Source: Phaeobacter sp. CECT 5382
GTDB lineage: Bacteria; Pseudomonadota; Alphaproteobacteria; Rhodobacterales; Rhodobacteraceae
Assembly: GCF_001457775.1 (NCBI RefSeq)
Contig: NZ_CYSG01000001.1
Span: 186,001-250,000, forward strand
DNA length: 64,000 bases
Reading direction: 5' to 3'
Made by a program: the position numbers and the translations under genes. Positions 52,143-60,677 of the stretch are shown piece after piece. Below the pieces are notes generated by a model, which saw nothing but the letters and a program-made list of their open reading frames with translations, had not been told where the DNA came from and searched no databases. Positions within the stretch are counted from its first letter, which is position 1. Each line of letters starts with the position of its first letter.

Positions 52143-52651
52143 GACGCGCCGGGATTATAGCATGTCTGGCTGGACTCTCCGCCTGCGCCGGGCCATCCTA
52201 TGAAGTCATTGGTGCCTATCATGACCGCGCCGCCTCTGACAGATCATCAAATCAAAGCCCAAATCACGCGACAGATGATCCGCGTGGTGAAACCAGATAC
52301 GAAACCCCTGACGAAAGACTGCAGGCCGTAGCCTTCGAACATCTGCAGGGGATGTCGCGGTCGGACGCGCTGTCCTTTCTCCAGTCTGATGGCTTCCAAT
52401 GCCAGGGCGTGACCTGTGTCCATTCCAGTCAGAAAAAGCTGGGCGCGGCAGAGGCAATCTTTGGCGCCTCGACTGCGGATGACCGGGTGTTTTCTGATCG
52501 CAGGACCTCGGTACAAAGTTACTCCCTTTCCCTGGTCAGCGACGTGATCATGGAGCCAGGCGACATCTACGCCGACGCCGTTTTCCGCAGCGGCCAGGTG
52601 CCATGGTATCGCAGCCCCCGCCCCTCCGATCTTGAGGTGACACATGATTAA
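52139..52651 (+). CDS. Putative lipoprotein between mlaE and mlaF
   Basis: 170 residues of unknown function. The signal peptide ends in a lipobox LSAC, with Cys16 as the lipidation site ([18 protein letters not shown]). The mature part has a low-complexity linker (about 20-55) and then a domain with HLQGMSRSDALSFLQSDGF and a second Cys pair (FQCQGVTC). It overlaps mlaE by four bases and mlaF by eight, so it is an integral part of the operon. MlaD-like MCE motifs are absent. It may be an accessory of the transporter; homologues appear in the same place in related bacteria only as an inference. Confidence 0.78.
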   Translation: MRRAGIIACLAGLSACAGPSYEVIGAYHDRAASDRSSNQSPNHATDDPRGETRYETPDERLQAVAFEHLQGMSRSDALSFLQSDGFQCQGVTCVHSSQKKLGAAEAIFGASTADDRVFSDRRTSVQSYSLSLVSDVIMEPGDIYADAVFRSGQVPWYRSPRPSDLEVTHD

Positions 52652-53390
52652 GATGGACAATGTCCACAAGGCTTTTGGAGACAACCGCGTGTTGCAGGGC
52701 CTCAACCTTGAGATCCCAAAGGGCAGCTCGATGGTGATCATCGGCGGCTCCGGCACCGGAAAATCGGTCGCGCTGAAATGCGTGCTTGGCCTGATCACAC
52801 CCGACAGCGGTGAGATTTTCGTCGATGGCAAGCCCGCCGGCGCGGGTGACCGGGATGCCTTTCTGGCGCGGTTTGGTATGTTGTTTCAGGGGGGCGCCCT
52901 GTTTGACTCGCTGCCGGTCTGGCAGAATGTCGCCTTTCGCCTGCTGCGCGGACAACTAAAGCGCCCGGTTGAGGAAGCCCGCGCCATCGCCATCGAAAAA
53001 CTGCGCCGGGTGGGACTGAAACCCGATGTGGCCGACCGCCTGCCCGCTGAGCTGTCGGGGGGAATGCAAAAACGCGTCGGCCTTGCCCGCGCCATCGCCG
53101 CGGAGCCCGAGATCATCTTCTTTGACGAGCCCACCACCGGGCTGGACCCGATCATGTCCGGTGTCATTAATGATCTGATCCGCGAGATCGTGGTCGAAAT
53201 GGGCGCCACCGCCATGACCATCACTCACGATATGACATCGGTCCGCGCCATCGCCGACAATGTCGCCATGCTGCATGACGGCGTGATCAAATGGACCGGT
53301 CCGGTGGCCGAGATGGACGACAGCGGGGATCCTTACCTCGACCAGTTCATTCACGGCCGCGCGGAGGGACCGATCGAGGCGGTTCGGTGA
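52644..53390 (+). CDS. mlaF: MlaF-type ABC transporter ATP-binding protein
   Basis: 248 residues. Walker A is IIGGSGTGKSVALK, the Q-loop region is MLFQGGALFDSLPV (the GALFDS form is typical of MlaF), the signature is LSGGMQKRVGLARA, and Walker B is IIFFDEPTTGLDPI. It energises lipid transport with the MlaE permease. Its stop overlaps the start of a broken gene by four bases (GTGA). Confidence 0.95.
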   Translation: MIKMDNVHKAFGDNRVLQGLNLEIPKGSSMVIIGGSGTGKSVALKCVLGLITPDSGEIFVDGKPAGAGDRDAFLARFGMLFQGGALFDSLPVWQNVAFRLLRGQLKRPVEEARAIAIEKLRRVGLKPDVADRLPAELSGGMQKRVGLARAIAAEPEIIFFDEPTTGLDPIMSGVINDLIREIVVEMGATAMTITHDMTSVRAIADNVAMLHDGVIKWTGPVAEMDDSGDPYLDQFIHGRAEGPIEAVR

Positions 53391-53979
53391 GTGAAGGTAT
53401 TGACACAAATAAGAGTCAGCTTCTCAATCTGAAGGAAACGCCAGCAAGCTTCCTTGCTTACGGAGACGCCTATTTATCCGCAGCCAATATTCTAGTCTTG
53501 AAAAAGAATGACCTTAACGAGGTCTTCAAGATCGGACCCATTTTTCAGTTATCTGGCCAAGCTTTCGAGCTAATCGCAAAGTCACTCTTACTTCACAAAG
53601 GGGTTTCCGAATCCGACTTCACAAAGGGGTTTCCGAATCCGAGCTTCGCAAACCAAAGAAATTTGGCCATGATCTCTGGAAACTTCGTGAAGAGCTACAA
53701 AACCACTATGACCTTGCCTCAGTGGTGGAGAGTACACTCCTGAGACACGCGGAAACCTTCTTCCGAGACAACAGAAACGAGTTTCAAGGGCTAACGTTGG
53801 AACAAGCGAGTGACTCGCTTCGTTTCGATTGGCAGCTATTAGCACTCAACGAGAATTACTTCTCGTTCCTTGATGAAAACCGCCCCACCTACCGGACACG
53901 TGACCCGGACGTTTCGCTAACCTATAAGCCAGTTAGGTTGGAAATCTTGTTGCCTTGCTTAGACTGCCTTAGAGACTAA
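53387..53979 (+). pseudogene. Unknown HEPN-like gene broken by a 26-bp duplication
   Basis: A GTG start overlaps the mlaF stop. The frame (VSEGIDTNKSQLLNLKE and onwards) is open to 53743 but changes character at 53617. If one copy of the 26-bp tandem duplication 53591-53642 is removed, the reading continues as GVSESELRKPKKFGHDLWKL and joins in phase with the downstream frame through VVESTLLRHAETFF to the stop at 53979, giving about 188 residues. The restored protein resembles helical HEPN-type proteins (GQAFELIAKSLLL, FGHDLWKLREEL) but I cannot assign it firmly. Lower GC than the neighbours suggests recent acquisition. Confidence 0.85.
53591..53642. repeat. 26-bp perfect tandem duplication
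   Basis: Bases 53591-53616 are repeated exactly at 53617-53642. Because 26 is not a multiple of three, the second copy shifts the reading frame of the gene it lies in. Both copies are identical, so the event is recent or a sequencing/assembly artefact. Confidence 0.97.
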
Positions 53980-54009
53980 GGCTTATTCTCAGATTTCCGG
54001 TTCCACAAA

Positions 54010-54459
54010 ATGACCCTTCGCCTCCTAACCCTTACTCTCCTTCTCCTCTATCCCATCGCCTGGTTTGCGCCTCTGATGCGCGCAGGGCTGTTGCCAATCT
54101 TTGGCCTCAGCGAAATCTCTGTCATCACCGGCCTGCAATCGCTCTGGACCAGCGACGCGGCTTTGGCTCTGATCGTCACTTTCTTTGCGATCTTCGCCCC
54201 ATACCTCAAAACCATCGGCCTAGCCCTGGTTCAATGGGGCCTGCTGGATCCACGCGCGCAACCGGTGCTGCATGTGCTTGGCAAGCTCGCCATGGCTGAC
54301 ATATTTCTGATTGCACTTTACATCACCCTCGCCAAAGGCATCGGCTACGCCACGATCGAAATCGCCTGGGGCCTTTACATGTTTACCGCCTGCATTGTTG
54401 CCTCCCTCGTGCTCGGCCTGCTGACCGAACGCCACTTGCGGTCTTTGGCAGGTCAATGA
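54010..54459 (+). CDS. PqiA-like integral membrane protein
   Basis: 149 residues with about four membrane helices. The arrangement LLLLYPIAWFAPLM, SVITGLQSLW, and LGKLAMADIFLIALYITLAKG, quoted in part, resembles one half of paraquat-inducible protein A, where the segment before helix 3 reads KWSMxDVF. PqiA-type proteins accompany MCE lipid-transport systems, and an MlaE/MlaF pair lies just upstream. It lacks the N-terminal zinc ribbons of full PqiA. Confidence 0.8.
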   Translation: MTLRLLTLTLLLLYPIAWFAPLMRAGLLPIFGLSEISVITGLQSLWTSDAALALIVTFFAIFAPYLKTIGLALVQWGLLDPRAQPVLHVLGKLAMADIFLIALYITLAKGIGYATIEIAWGLYMFTACIVASLVLGLLTERHLRSLAGQ

Positions 54460-54525
54460 CGACGCCCTGCCTTTGGCAGGGTTGAAAATCATTGAGGCGG
54501 CAAAGAGCGGCTATAACCTCGAACT

Positions 54526-54568
54526 GGCGCCTTCGGGGCAGATCTGCCCCTGAAGCGCCTCTCAGCAG
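54526..54568. repeat. Dispersed repeat, copy 2
   Basis: Close match to the element at 23946-23990: GGCGCCTTCGGGGCAGA, then GCCCCTGAAGCGCCTCTCAGCAG. It lies in the gap between the PqiA-like gene and radA. A separate small hairpin GCCGCGTCAGCGGC follows near 54582. Confidence 0.6.
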
Positions 54569-54709
54569 ATCCTTCTTTTGCGCCGCGTCAGCGGCGCTCG
54601 GCCCAACAGGAGCGGATCATCTGGAATGATCCAACGACGGGCGGGAGCGCGCGGCTGCTAAAGCAAAACCACACTTGAACAAATACGGAACATCAGGCAG
54701 AACATCCCC

Positions 54710-56077
54710 ATGGCAAAAACAAAATCCTTCTCCTGTTCGGCCTGTGGCGCGAGCTTTTCCAAATGGTCCGGTCGCTGCGAAGGCTGCGGCGAATGGAACA
54801 CCATCGTCGAAGACAAGGGCCTCTCTTCTGGTGGGCCCGCCAAGAAATCGCTTGGCATGCGGCGTGGCAAGACCATTCCTTTGTCTGATCTGTCGACCGA
54901 AGAGGCCCCACCACCACGCGCCACCTGCGGTGTTGGCGAACTTGATCGCGTTCTTGGCGGCGGGCTGGTTGCGGCATCTGCCATTCTGGTCGGTGGCGAC
55001 CCTGGGATTGGCAAATCAACCCTGCTGTTGCAGGCCGCTGCCCGCTTTGCTCAGGCAGGAGTGAAAACCATCTATGTCTCGGGCGAGGAAGCCTCGGCGC
55101 AGGTGCGCATGCGGGCACAGCGCCTGGGGCTGGCGCAGGCACCGGTGCAGCTGGCGGCCGAAACCAACCTGCGCAATATTCTCACCACGCTGGAGGCCGA
55201 AAAGCCGCAGCTGGCCATCATCGATTCCATTCAGACCATGTGGGCCGATCACGTGGACAGCGCGCCGGGGTCTGTCAGTCAGGTGCGCGCCGCAGCACAT
55301 GAACTTACCACCTTTGCCAAAAGCCAAGGCATTTCGATCATCATGGTCGGCCATGTCACCAAGGACGGCCAGATTGCTGGCCCCCGTGTGGTCGAACATA
55401 TGGTCGATACCGTGCTCTACTTTGAAGGCGAGCGCGGCCACCAATTCCGGATCCTGCGCGCGGTGAAAAACCGCTTTGGCCCGGCAGATGAAATCGGCGT
55501 CTTTGAAATGACCGGAGCGGGCCTCTCAGAGGTGACAAATCCTTCGGCGCTGTTTTTGTCCGATCGTGGTGAGCCCTCGCCCGGCTCGGTGGTTTTCGCA
55601 GGCATCGAAGGCACCCGCCCGGTGCTGGTCGAGATGCAGGCACTGGTCGCCCCCTCGCCACATTCGCAACCGCGCCGCGCCGTTGTGGGTTGGGACAGTT
55701 CGCGTCTGGCGATGATTCTCGCGGTGCTGGAGGCGCGCTGCGGCATTCCTTTTGCCGGGCTTGATGTCTATCTCAACGTGGCCGGCGGCATGAAAATCAC
55801 CGAACCCGCCGCAGATCTTGCCGTGGCCGCCGCGCTTCTTAGTGCGCGCGAGGACGTCACCCTTCCAGCCAATACGGCCGTTTTTGGAGAAATATCGCTG
55901 TCAGGGGCGCTTCGTCCGGCACCACAGACAGAAAACCGGTTGAAAGAAGCGCAAAAACTTGGTTTCACCTCTGCAATTGCTCCAAGTGGTGGCAAATCTG
56001 TTTCGATCAAGGGTCTTGGCCTGCGCCAGGCCTCGGATTTGACCGGATTTGTTGGCGAATTCTTTGGAGCCGGCTAG
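54710..56077 (+). CDS. radA: DNA repair protein RadA
   Basis: 455 residues. The N-terminal zinc finger CSACGASFSKWSGRCEGCG, the RecA-like domain with Walker A GGDPGIGKSTLLLQ, the RadA-specific KNRFGPADEIGVFEM motif, and the C-terminal Lon-protease-like domain (LAVAAALLSAREDVTLP) are all in order. It promotes branch migration in recombination. It is followed 39 bases later by cvpA. Confidence 0.96.
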   Translation: MAKTKSFSCSACGASFSKWSGRCEGCGEWNTIVEDKGLSSGGPAKKSLGMRRGKTIPLSDLSTEEAPPPRATCGVGELDRVLGGGLVAASAILVGGDPGIGKSTLLLQAAARFAQAGVKTIYVSGEEASAQVRMRAQRLGLAQAPVQLAAETNLRNILTTLEAEKPQLAIIDSIQTMWADHVDSAPGSVSQVRAAAHELTTFAKSQGISIIMVGHVTKDGQIAGPRVVEHMVDTVLYFEGERGHQFRILRAVKNRFGPADEIGVFEMTGAGLSEVTNPSALFLSDRGEPSPGSVVFAGIEGTRPVLVEMQALVAPSPHSQPRRAVVGWDSSRLAMILAVLEARCGIPFAGLDVYLNVAGGMKITEPAADLAVAAALLSAREDVTLPANTAVFGEISLSGALRPAPQTENRLKEAQKLGFTSAIAPSGGKSVSIKGLGLRQASDLTGFVGEFFGAG

Positions 56078-56116
56078 AGTTGCCGAAATTTTGTTGAAGG
56101 CTAACGGGCGAGGGAT

Positions 56117-56671
56117 ATGGACGGTTTCACCATTATTGACGGGGTCGTAGCCCTGGTCATCGTATTATCGGCACTTCTGGCCTATTCGCGCGGTTTCGTC
56201 CGCGAGGCCATGGCCATTGCAGGCTGGATCGCAGCCGGCGTTCTTGCCTTTATGTTTGCCCCACAAGTGGAGCCGCTGATGGCGGAGATTCCGGTGATTG
56301 GCGAATTCATTGCTGACAGTTGCGAATTGTCGATCATTGCCGCCTTTGCTGCCGTCTTTGCGGTGGCGCTGATTGTGGTGTCGTTCTTCACGCCTCTGTT
56401 TTCATCGCTGGTCCAGCGTTCGGCCCTGGGTGGGCTTGATCAGGGGGCCGGCTTCTTCTTCGGCGTCTTGCGGGGTATCCTGCTCGTGGCGATAGCGTTC
56501 TTCCTCTATAATGTTGTGATGACTGGGCAGAGCTTCACAATTGTTGACGAAAGCCGCTCTGCGGTGGTGTTTGAGCGGATGATTGGCAAAATCGAAGACC
56601 GCAATCCCGAACAGGCACTTGGCTGGGTCACACAGCAATATGAGGCGCTGATCGGTTCCTGCGGCAGCTAA
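56117..56671 (+). CDS. cvpA: CvpA family inner membrane protein
   Basis: 184 residues with four hydrophobic segments, starting FTIIDGVVALVIVLSALLAYSRGF, the typical CvpA beginning with the SRGFVREAM motif. CvpA homologues in gammaproteobacteria lie next to purF; here purF is 1.4 kb further, with a Hint-domain gene inserted. The function in envelope stress or colicin V export is not firmly known. A terminator follows. Confidence 0.9.
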   Translation: MDGFTIIDGVVALVIVLSALLAYSRGFVREAMAIAGWIAAGVLAFMFAPQVEPLMAEIPVIGEFIADSCELSIIAAFAAVFAVALIVVSFFTPLFSSLVQRSALGGLDQGAGFFFGVLRGILLVAIAFFLYNVVMTGQSFTIVDESRSAVVFERMIGKIEDRNPEQALGWVTQQYEALIGSCGS

Positions 56672-56713
56672 GCCATCATCTGTTTACCAAAACACATCAA
56701 AGACAGATCCATC

Positions 56714-56739
56714 AGGGCGCCATATTGGCGCCCTTTTTT
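56714..56739 (+). terminator. Terminator after cvpA
   Basis: AGGGCGCC (56714-56721) pairs with GGCGCCCT (56727-56734), loop ATATT, followed by a T-run to 56739. Confidence 0.9.
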
Positions 56740-56822
56740 CATGGTCGGACAATGGCTTCTCCACGTGACCACCACATTCTCTGCGACCTTAGCTCCAACA
56801 GGTTAACGCGCTCCGTTAACGA

Positions 56823-56839
56823 TTAAGACTTTGTTAACC
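56823..56839 (+). promoter_or_regulatory. CtrA-type binding site upstream of the Hint gene
   Basis: The sequence reads TTAA (56823-56826), N7, TTAACC (56834-56839), the full CtrA consensus, about 240 bases before the Hint ATG. Additional TTAAC half-sites lie within 120 bases. Control of the Hint gene is inferred from orientation and position. Confidence 0.55.
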
Positions 56840-57079
56840 AGAGAGAATCAAAGACGTTTCTGATTTTGGCTCTGCCTCCCGCAGGGCCTCTGATTCTTAA
56901 CAATTCCTCACCTGACCGGCGCCAAAGGTTAACAATCACCCAGAAAAACGAGGTTTTGTCGCCAAAAAACACCCCAAGATCGAAATTGGCCGCACCCCTG
57001 CCCCATTTCCGTCCCAATTCGGGGGCCACATAGGCTCAACACCGCCAAAATGGCATTTGCGCTCAGAAGGGACGACACC

Positions 57080-57757
57080 ATGTTTCTGGATCACTTCAAC
57101 TCTTTCGCCGATTTTCAGCCGGCGGGCCTTCTGTTGGATTTTCCCTTGGTGCAGCCAGAGCCCGCGCCAAAGGCCCCTGCTCGTAGCCGCACCGGTGGTT
57201 TCCTGCCGGATACGCTGGTCGAAACCGACCGCGGCTTTTTGCAGGCCCGCGACGTAAAGCCCGGTGACATGGTCTACACTTTTGACGGTGGCAGCCAGGA
57301 AGTTGTCAGCCTGCGCCACGCGGTTCCACGTATGACCACCCTGATGCATGTTCCCGCCGGCGCCCTTGGCAACGATTGTGACCTGAGCCTGCCCGCTGAC
57401 CAGATGGTAGCACTGGAAATCGATGCGGTAGAACGTCTGTTTGGTCTGCCGCTTGTTCTGGTCAAATTGATCTCGCTGGCCGGATACAATGGTATCAAGG
57501 CTGTGGCCCCGGAACGCCTTGGTCGTATCCATATCGAATGTGCCGAAGAAGAGCTGATCTGGGCTGAAAGCGGCATGCTGATGCAGGCTGGTGAAGGCGG
57601 TGATGAAGGCGCGTTCAAAGTGCTGTCCCTGTCCGAAACCCGCCAAATCCTTGCCAGCGAAGAAGGTCGCGCCCTGGCCATGACCGGCATCGAAGAGGAA
57701 GATGCCCGTTACCCCGATCTGTTGCAGGAACTGCTGTCGGGCCCCAAAGCCGCGTAA
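57080..57757 (+). CDS. Hint-domain protein with degenerate self-splicing site
   Basis: 225 residues from ATG 57080, with AAGGGA upstream. After a short N-terminal part, residues 38-150 match the Hint (hedgehog/intein) domain of alphaproteobacteria: GGFLPDTLVETDRGFLQARDVKPGD, quoted here as GGFLPDTLVETD then ARDVKPGDMVYT, and AGALGNDCDLSLPADQMV. The catalytic Cys that normally begins the domain (CFxxGT) is replaced by Gly40, and the usual SPQHR histidine segment reads LPADQM. Autocatalytic cleavage therefore looks impossible. The C-terminal 60 residues are helical and acidic. Role unknown; possibly a binding module. Confidence 0.8.
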   Translation: MFLDHFNSFADFQPAGLLLDFPLVQPEPAPKAPARSRTGGFLPDTLVETDRGFLQARDVKPGDMVYTFDGGSQEVVSLRHAVPRMTTLMHVPAGALGNDCDLSLPADQMVALEIDAVERLFGLPLVLVKLISLAGYNGIKAVAPERLGRIHIECAEEELIWAESGMLMQAGEGGDEGAFKVLSLSETRQILASEEGRALAMTGIEEEDARYPDLLQELLSGPKAA

Positions 57758-58092
57758 TGCCATATCCGGTCTATGGGCTCTCGTCAGCGAGACCCTCTCC
57801 CGGGACCTCGAACTCCCCAATCCCCACTTGCGCCGCCTGTCAAAAAGCGGCGCTTTTTTTGAATGGCGGACCAAAAGCCCAGCCTCATCGCCAAAACCCG
57901 GTGTGAAATCCGCTCTGATACGGCGTGCGCTGCATTGATACAGGTGCAATGCACCAAATGACGCAGAAAAAACGCCGCTTTCTTCTGTATTCCAACGCCC
58001 AACCAAGCTAGGAAGCGCGTGCAGGGCTGCAGGGTGTCCGCTGACACGACAGCAACCGATGAGCAACGCTACAGTGAAATTGGAGCCATTCA
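57758..58092. other. Intergenic region before purF
   Basis: 335 bases with a terminator at 57830-57860 and otherwise no recognisable gene; the purF promoter must lie here. A second AAAAAACGCCGC stretch near 57966 resembles part of the terminator stem. Confidence 0.5.
57830..57860 (+). terminator. Terminator after the Hint gene
   Basis: GCGCCGC (57830-57836) pairs with GCGGCGC (57847-57853) across a 10-base loop, followed by seven Ts. Confidence 0.85.
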
Positions 58093-59613
58093 ATGTGCGG
58101 GATTTTGGGGATCGCAAGCCGACAAGACGAGGTCTTTGCGGAACTTTATGACGGGTTGCTGATGCTGCAACATCGCGGCCAAGATGCATCTGGCATCGTG
58201 ACCTATACCGGCGAATTCTTTCGCGAACGCAAGGCCAATGGCCTGGTCAAGGATGTCTTTGGGGCCTCGGATGCAGAAACCCTGACCGGCAAGGTTGGGA
58301 TCGGCCATGTGCGCTATCCAACCGCAGGCTCACTCAGCGCGTCTGAAGCTCAGCCGTTTTTCGTCAACGCACCCTATGGTATCTATTTGGTCCATAACGG
58401 AAATATCACAAATACGGCCGAGCAGCGCGAAAAAGTTACCGCCAAATACAGCCGTCACCTGCGCACCACATCGGATTCAGAAATCCTGTTGAACGTGCTG
58501 GCCGACAAGGTCTCGGACAGCATAAAGGTCAACGGCACCATGGACCCGATCCGTAACCTCTTTACCGGGGTGAAGATGACCATGGAGCGTATTCAGGGTG
58601 CCTATTCGGTGATCTGTCTGGTGGCGGGTGTCGGCATGCTGGCCTTTCGTGACCCCCATGGCATTCGCCCACTTTCCATCGCCAAGCGCGCGGTTGAGGG
58701 CAAAGGCGACGACTATGCCTTTGCCTCGGAAGACGTCGCCTTTGGCATCAACGGTTTTGAAAAACTGCGCGATGTGAACCCCGGCGAGGCGATTCTGATC
58801 GACCTGGAGGGCAATATGCACAGCTTCCAGGCGGTCGAGGGCAAGCTGAGCCCCTGTATTTTTGAATATGTCTATCTGGCCCGTCCCGATTCGATGCTCG
58901 ATGGGATTTCTGTCTACAAGACCCAGCTGCGCATGGGGCAGACATTGGCCCAGCAGATCATTGAGGCCGACCTTGAGATCGATAGCATTATTCCAGTGCC
59001 CGATTCCGCCCGCCCCGTTGCACTGGAAGTGGCGAACTCCCTCGGCATCCGTTACCGCGAGGGCCTGGTGAAGAATCGCTATATCGGTCGGACCTTCATT
59101 ATGCCGGGTCAAGCAGAACGGCAGAAATCGGTGCGCCGCAAGCTGAACGCCATTCCCCTGGAAATGAAGGGTCTCAATATTCTGCTGATCGATGATTCCA
59201 TCGTCCGCGGCAACACTATCCAGAAGATCGTTCAGATGTGCCGCGATGCTGGCGCCAAGAAGGTCTATATCGCATCCGCCTCGCCGCCGGTTAAATACCC
59301 CAATGTCTATGGCATCGACATGCCTACCAAACACGAGTTGATCGCAGATGGGCGCACCACCGAAGAAATTCGCGAAGAGCTGGGGGCTGATGCGCTGATT
59401 TATCAGCGGCTTGAGGACCTGATCTGGGCCGCCCATGAAGGCAACAAGGAGATCAGCACCTTTGACTGCTCCTGTTTCGACGGCAAATATGTTACCGGCA
59501 GCGTCAGCGAGGATTATCTGAATTCGCTCGAAACCAGCGGCCGTGTCAGTGCTAAAATCAAGGACATGCCTGCACAGGGCGAATCCTGGAACAGCATGAA
59601 ACTGGCGACCTGA
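58093..59613 (+). CDS. purF: Amidophosphoribosyltransferase
   Basis: 506 residues. The N-terminal nucleophile is Cys2 after Met removal (MCGILGIA), with the glutamine-site motif GIGHVRYPTAG. The C-terminal phosphoribosyltransferase domain has the PRPP motif ILLIDDSIVRGNTIQ. It catalyses the first committed step of purine synthesis from PRPP and glutamine. Cysteines in the C-terminal FDCSCFDGKYVTG are near where some family members bind a 4Fe-4S cluster. The gene is followed by a clear terminator. Confidence 0.96.
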   Translation: MCGILGIASRQDEVFAELYDGLLMLQHRGQDASGIVTYTGEFFRERKANGLVKDVFGASDAETLTGKVGIGHVRYPTAGSLSASEAQPFFVNAPYGIYLVHNGNITNTAEQREKVTAKYSRHLRTTSDSEILLNVLADKVSDSIKVNGTMDPIRNLFTGVKMTMERIQGAYSVICLVAGVGMLAFRDPHGIRPLSIAKRAVEGKGDDYAFASEDVAFGINGFEKLRDVNPGEAILIDLEGNMHSFQAVEGKLSPCIFEYVYLARPDSMLDGISVYKTQLRMGQTLAQQIIEADLEIDSIIPVPDSARPVALEVANSLGIRYREGLVKNRYIGRTFIMPGQAERQKSVRRKLNAIPLEMKGLNILLIDDSIVRGNTIQKIVQMCRDAGAKKVYIASASPPVKYPNVYGIDMPTKHELIADGRTTEEIREELGADALIYQRLEDLIWAAHEGNKEISTFDCSCFDGKYVTGSVSEDYLNSLETSGRVSAKIKDMPAQGESWNSMKLAT

Positions 59614-59695
59614 GCCCATCCGTTTGCCTGTTTGAGGCTGGGGTTTGATATCACTGCCAAAGCAGGCTATGAGAGCCGCCAACGTCATTCGGGAG

Positions 59696-59735
59696 AGGCG
59701 CTGATCCACAAGATCGGCGCCTTTCCTTTGTTTTT
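59696..59735 (+). terminator. Terminator after purF
   Basis: AGGCGCTGATC (59696-59706) pairs with GATCGGCGCCT (59712-59722), one G-U pair, loop CACAA, then a T-rich tail. Confidence 0.85.
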
Positions 59736-59793
59736 GCTGCCCGGGGTCCGGGCCACTTGAAAGATCCCATCCTTGGACGCTCTTCTTGCCCGT

Positions 59794-60336
59794 ATGCTGA
59801 CTTCCTCGCGCCAATGCCGCTGTTGTGGTGCGACCTTTGCTCAGCTTCTCAGCCTCAGCTGCGATCGCCCCGACCTCTGCTCAGAGGATCTGGTTGTGCA
59901 GGACAACTCGGCCATTCTGGGACAATCCGGTGATGTGTTGACGGATGATTTCTGCCGCTTGGGCGATCTGCGCTTCGTCCGCGCGGTTCTGGCGATCCCC
60001 CTGGCAGATAGCGGCGGCGAGGAGTTTATCCTTGGCACCTGGGCCAATCTCGGCACCGAGGATTTTGACGCCTATCTTGACCTGCTCGACATGCAGGAAA
60101 CCGAAAGCCTCGGCAGCCGGCCGGCCTGGCTCGCCAATGCTATCCCACCTGACAACAGCACGCCGGTCGCCTGCATGTTGCACATGCGTCCCGAAGGGCA
60201 ATACCCGGAACTGCAGGTTTCCGAACCCAATCATCCGCTGTCGACGCTGCAACATGCCGGGGCGCAGCTCGAAGAGCTGTTAGAGCTGCTGCATGCCTAT
60301 GGGCATGATCTTGCCTCTCTGGTTTATGATTCCTGA
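59794..60336 (+). CDS. DUF2199 protein
   Basis: 180 residues from ATG 59794; a TTG at 59773 would add seven. The N-terminus has a Cys pair and aromatic spacing typical of DUF2199 (RQCRCCGATF, then SCDRP), followed by DNSAILGQSGDVLTDDFC. The conserved RFVRAVLAIPL and FILGTWANL stretches follow. The Cys residues may bind a metal. The family is widespread but has no known function. It lies alone between purF and a small PilP-like gene. Confidence 0.85.
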   Translation: MLTSSRQCRCCGATFAQLLSLSCDRPDLCSEDLVVQDNSAILGQSGDVLTDDFCRLGDLRFVRAVLAIPLADSGGEEFILGTWANLGTEDFDAYLDLLDMQETESLGSRPAWLANAIPPDNSTPVACMLHMRPEGQYPELQVSEPNHPLSTLQHAGAQLEELLELLHAYGHDLASLVYDS

Positions 60337-60677
60337 TCACAGTTCCAAGAGTCTAAAGCCCAAAATCAGAACCGACATCTTCCTTTCAAAGGGCTCTCAT
60401 CGCACGTCGGGAGGGAAGCCCAGATTGGGCCTCACCCTCTGGGAGTAATCCCTGCCTGACATCGGCGAACCCTTGCCAATTTCAGCACGGATCACGCAAA
60501 GCATTGCCGATGCAAAGCAGAGGCATGTGGCGCGATCCATGGGTGCTCTGGCGCCTGCTCGTCCGGACTGATAGCTGCCAGCGGCATCAAGGGTCAGCCC
60601 GGCGCAAGCTCAGGGACCTTGCCCCTTTAACCCTGTTCCTGTCGCCTTTTGTGCCAGGCTCATAAAGCAAGAAAACG
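60337..60677. other. Intergenic region, nothing recognised
   Basis: 341 bases without a supportable gene. One short inverted pair (AGCCCAGATTGGGC near 60418) is seen, without a T-run. Confidence 0.5.

Larger units (their letters stand above)
56672..57079. other. Intergenic region between cvpA and the Hint gene
   Basis: 408 bases without a gene. It holds the cvpA terminator (56714-56739), a CtrA-type box (56823-56839) and four GTTAAC hexamers (56802, 56815, 56833, 56938), unusually many for this GC-rich sequence. Confidence 0.6.

Noticed and set aside
53591-53642. CRISPR-like direct repeat
   Set aside because: Only two abutting copies without spacers; it is a tandem duplication inside a gene. 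No CRISPR array was seen in the window.
56936-58189. 417-codon minus-strand frame across the Hint gene and the purF start
   Set aside because: No recognisable domain; it crosses a terminator and two genes with good starts and motifs on the other strand.
58477-59814. 445-codon frame antisense to purF
   Set aside because: Shadow of purF; no ribosome site and no domain.
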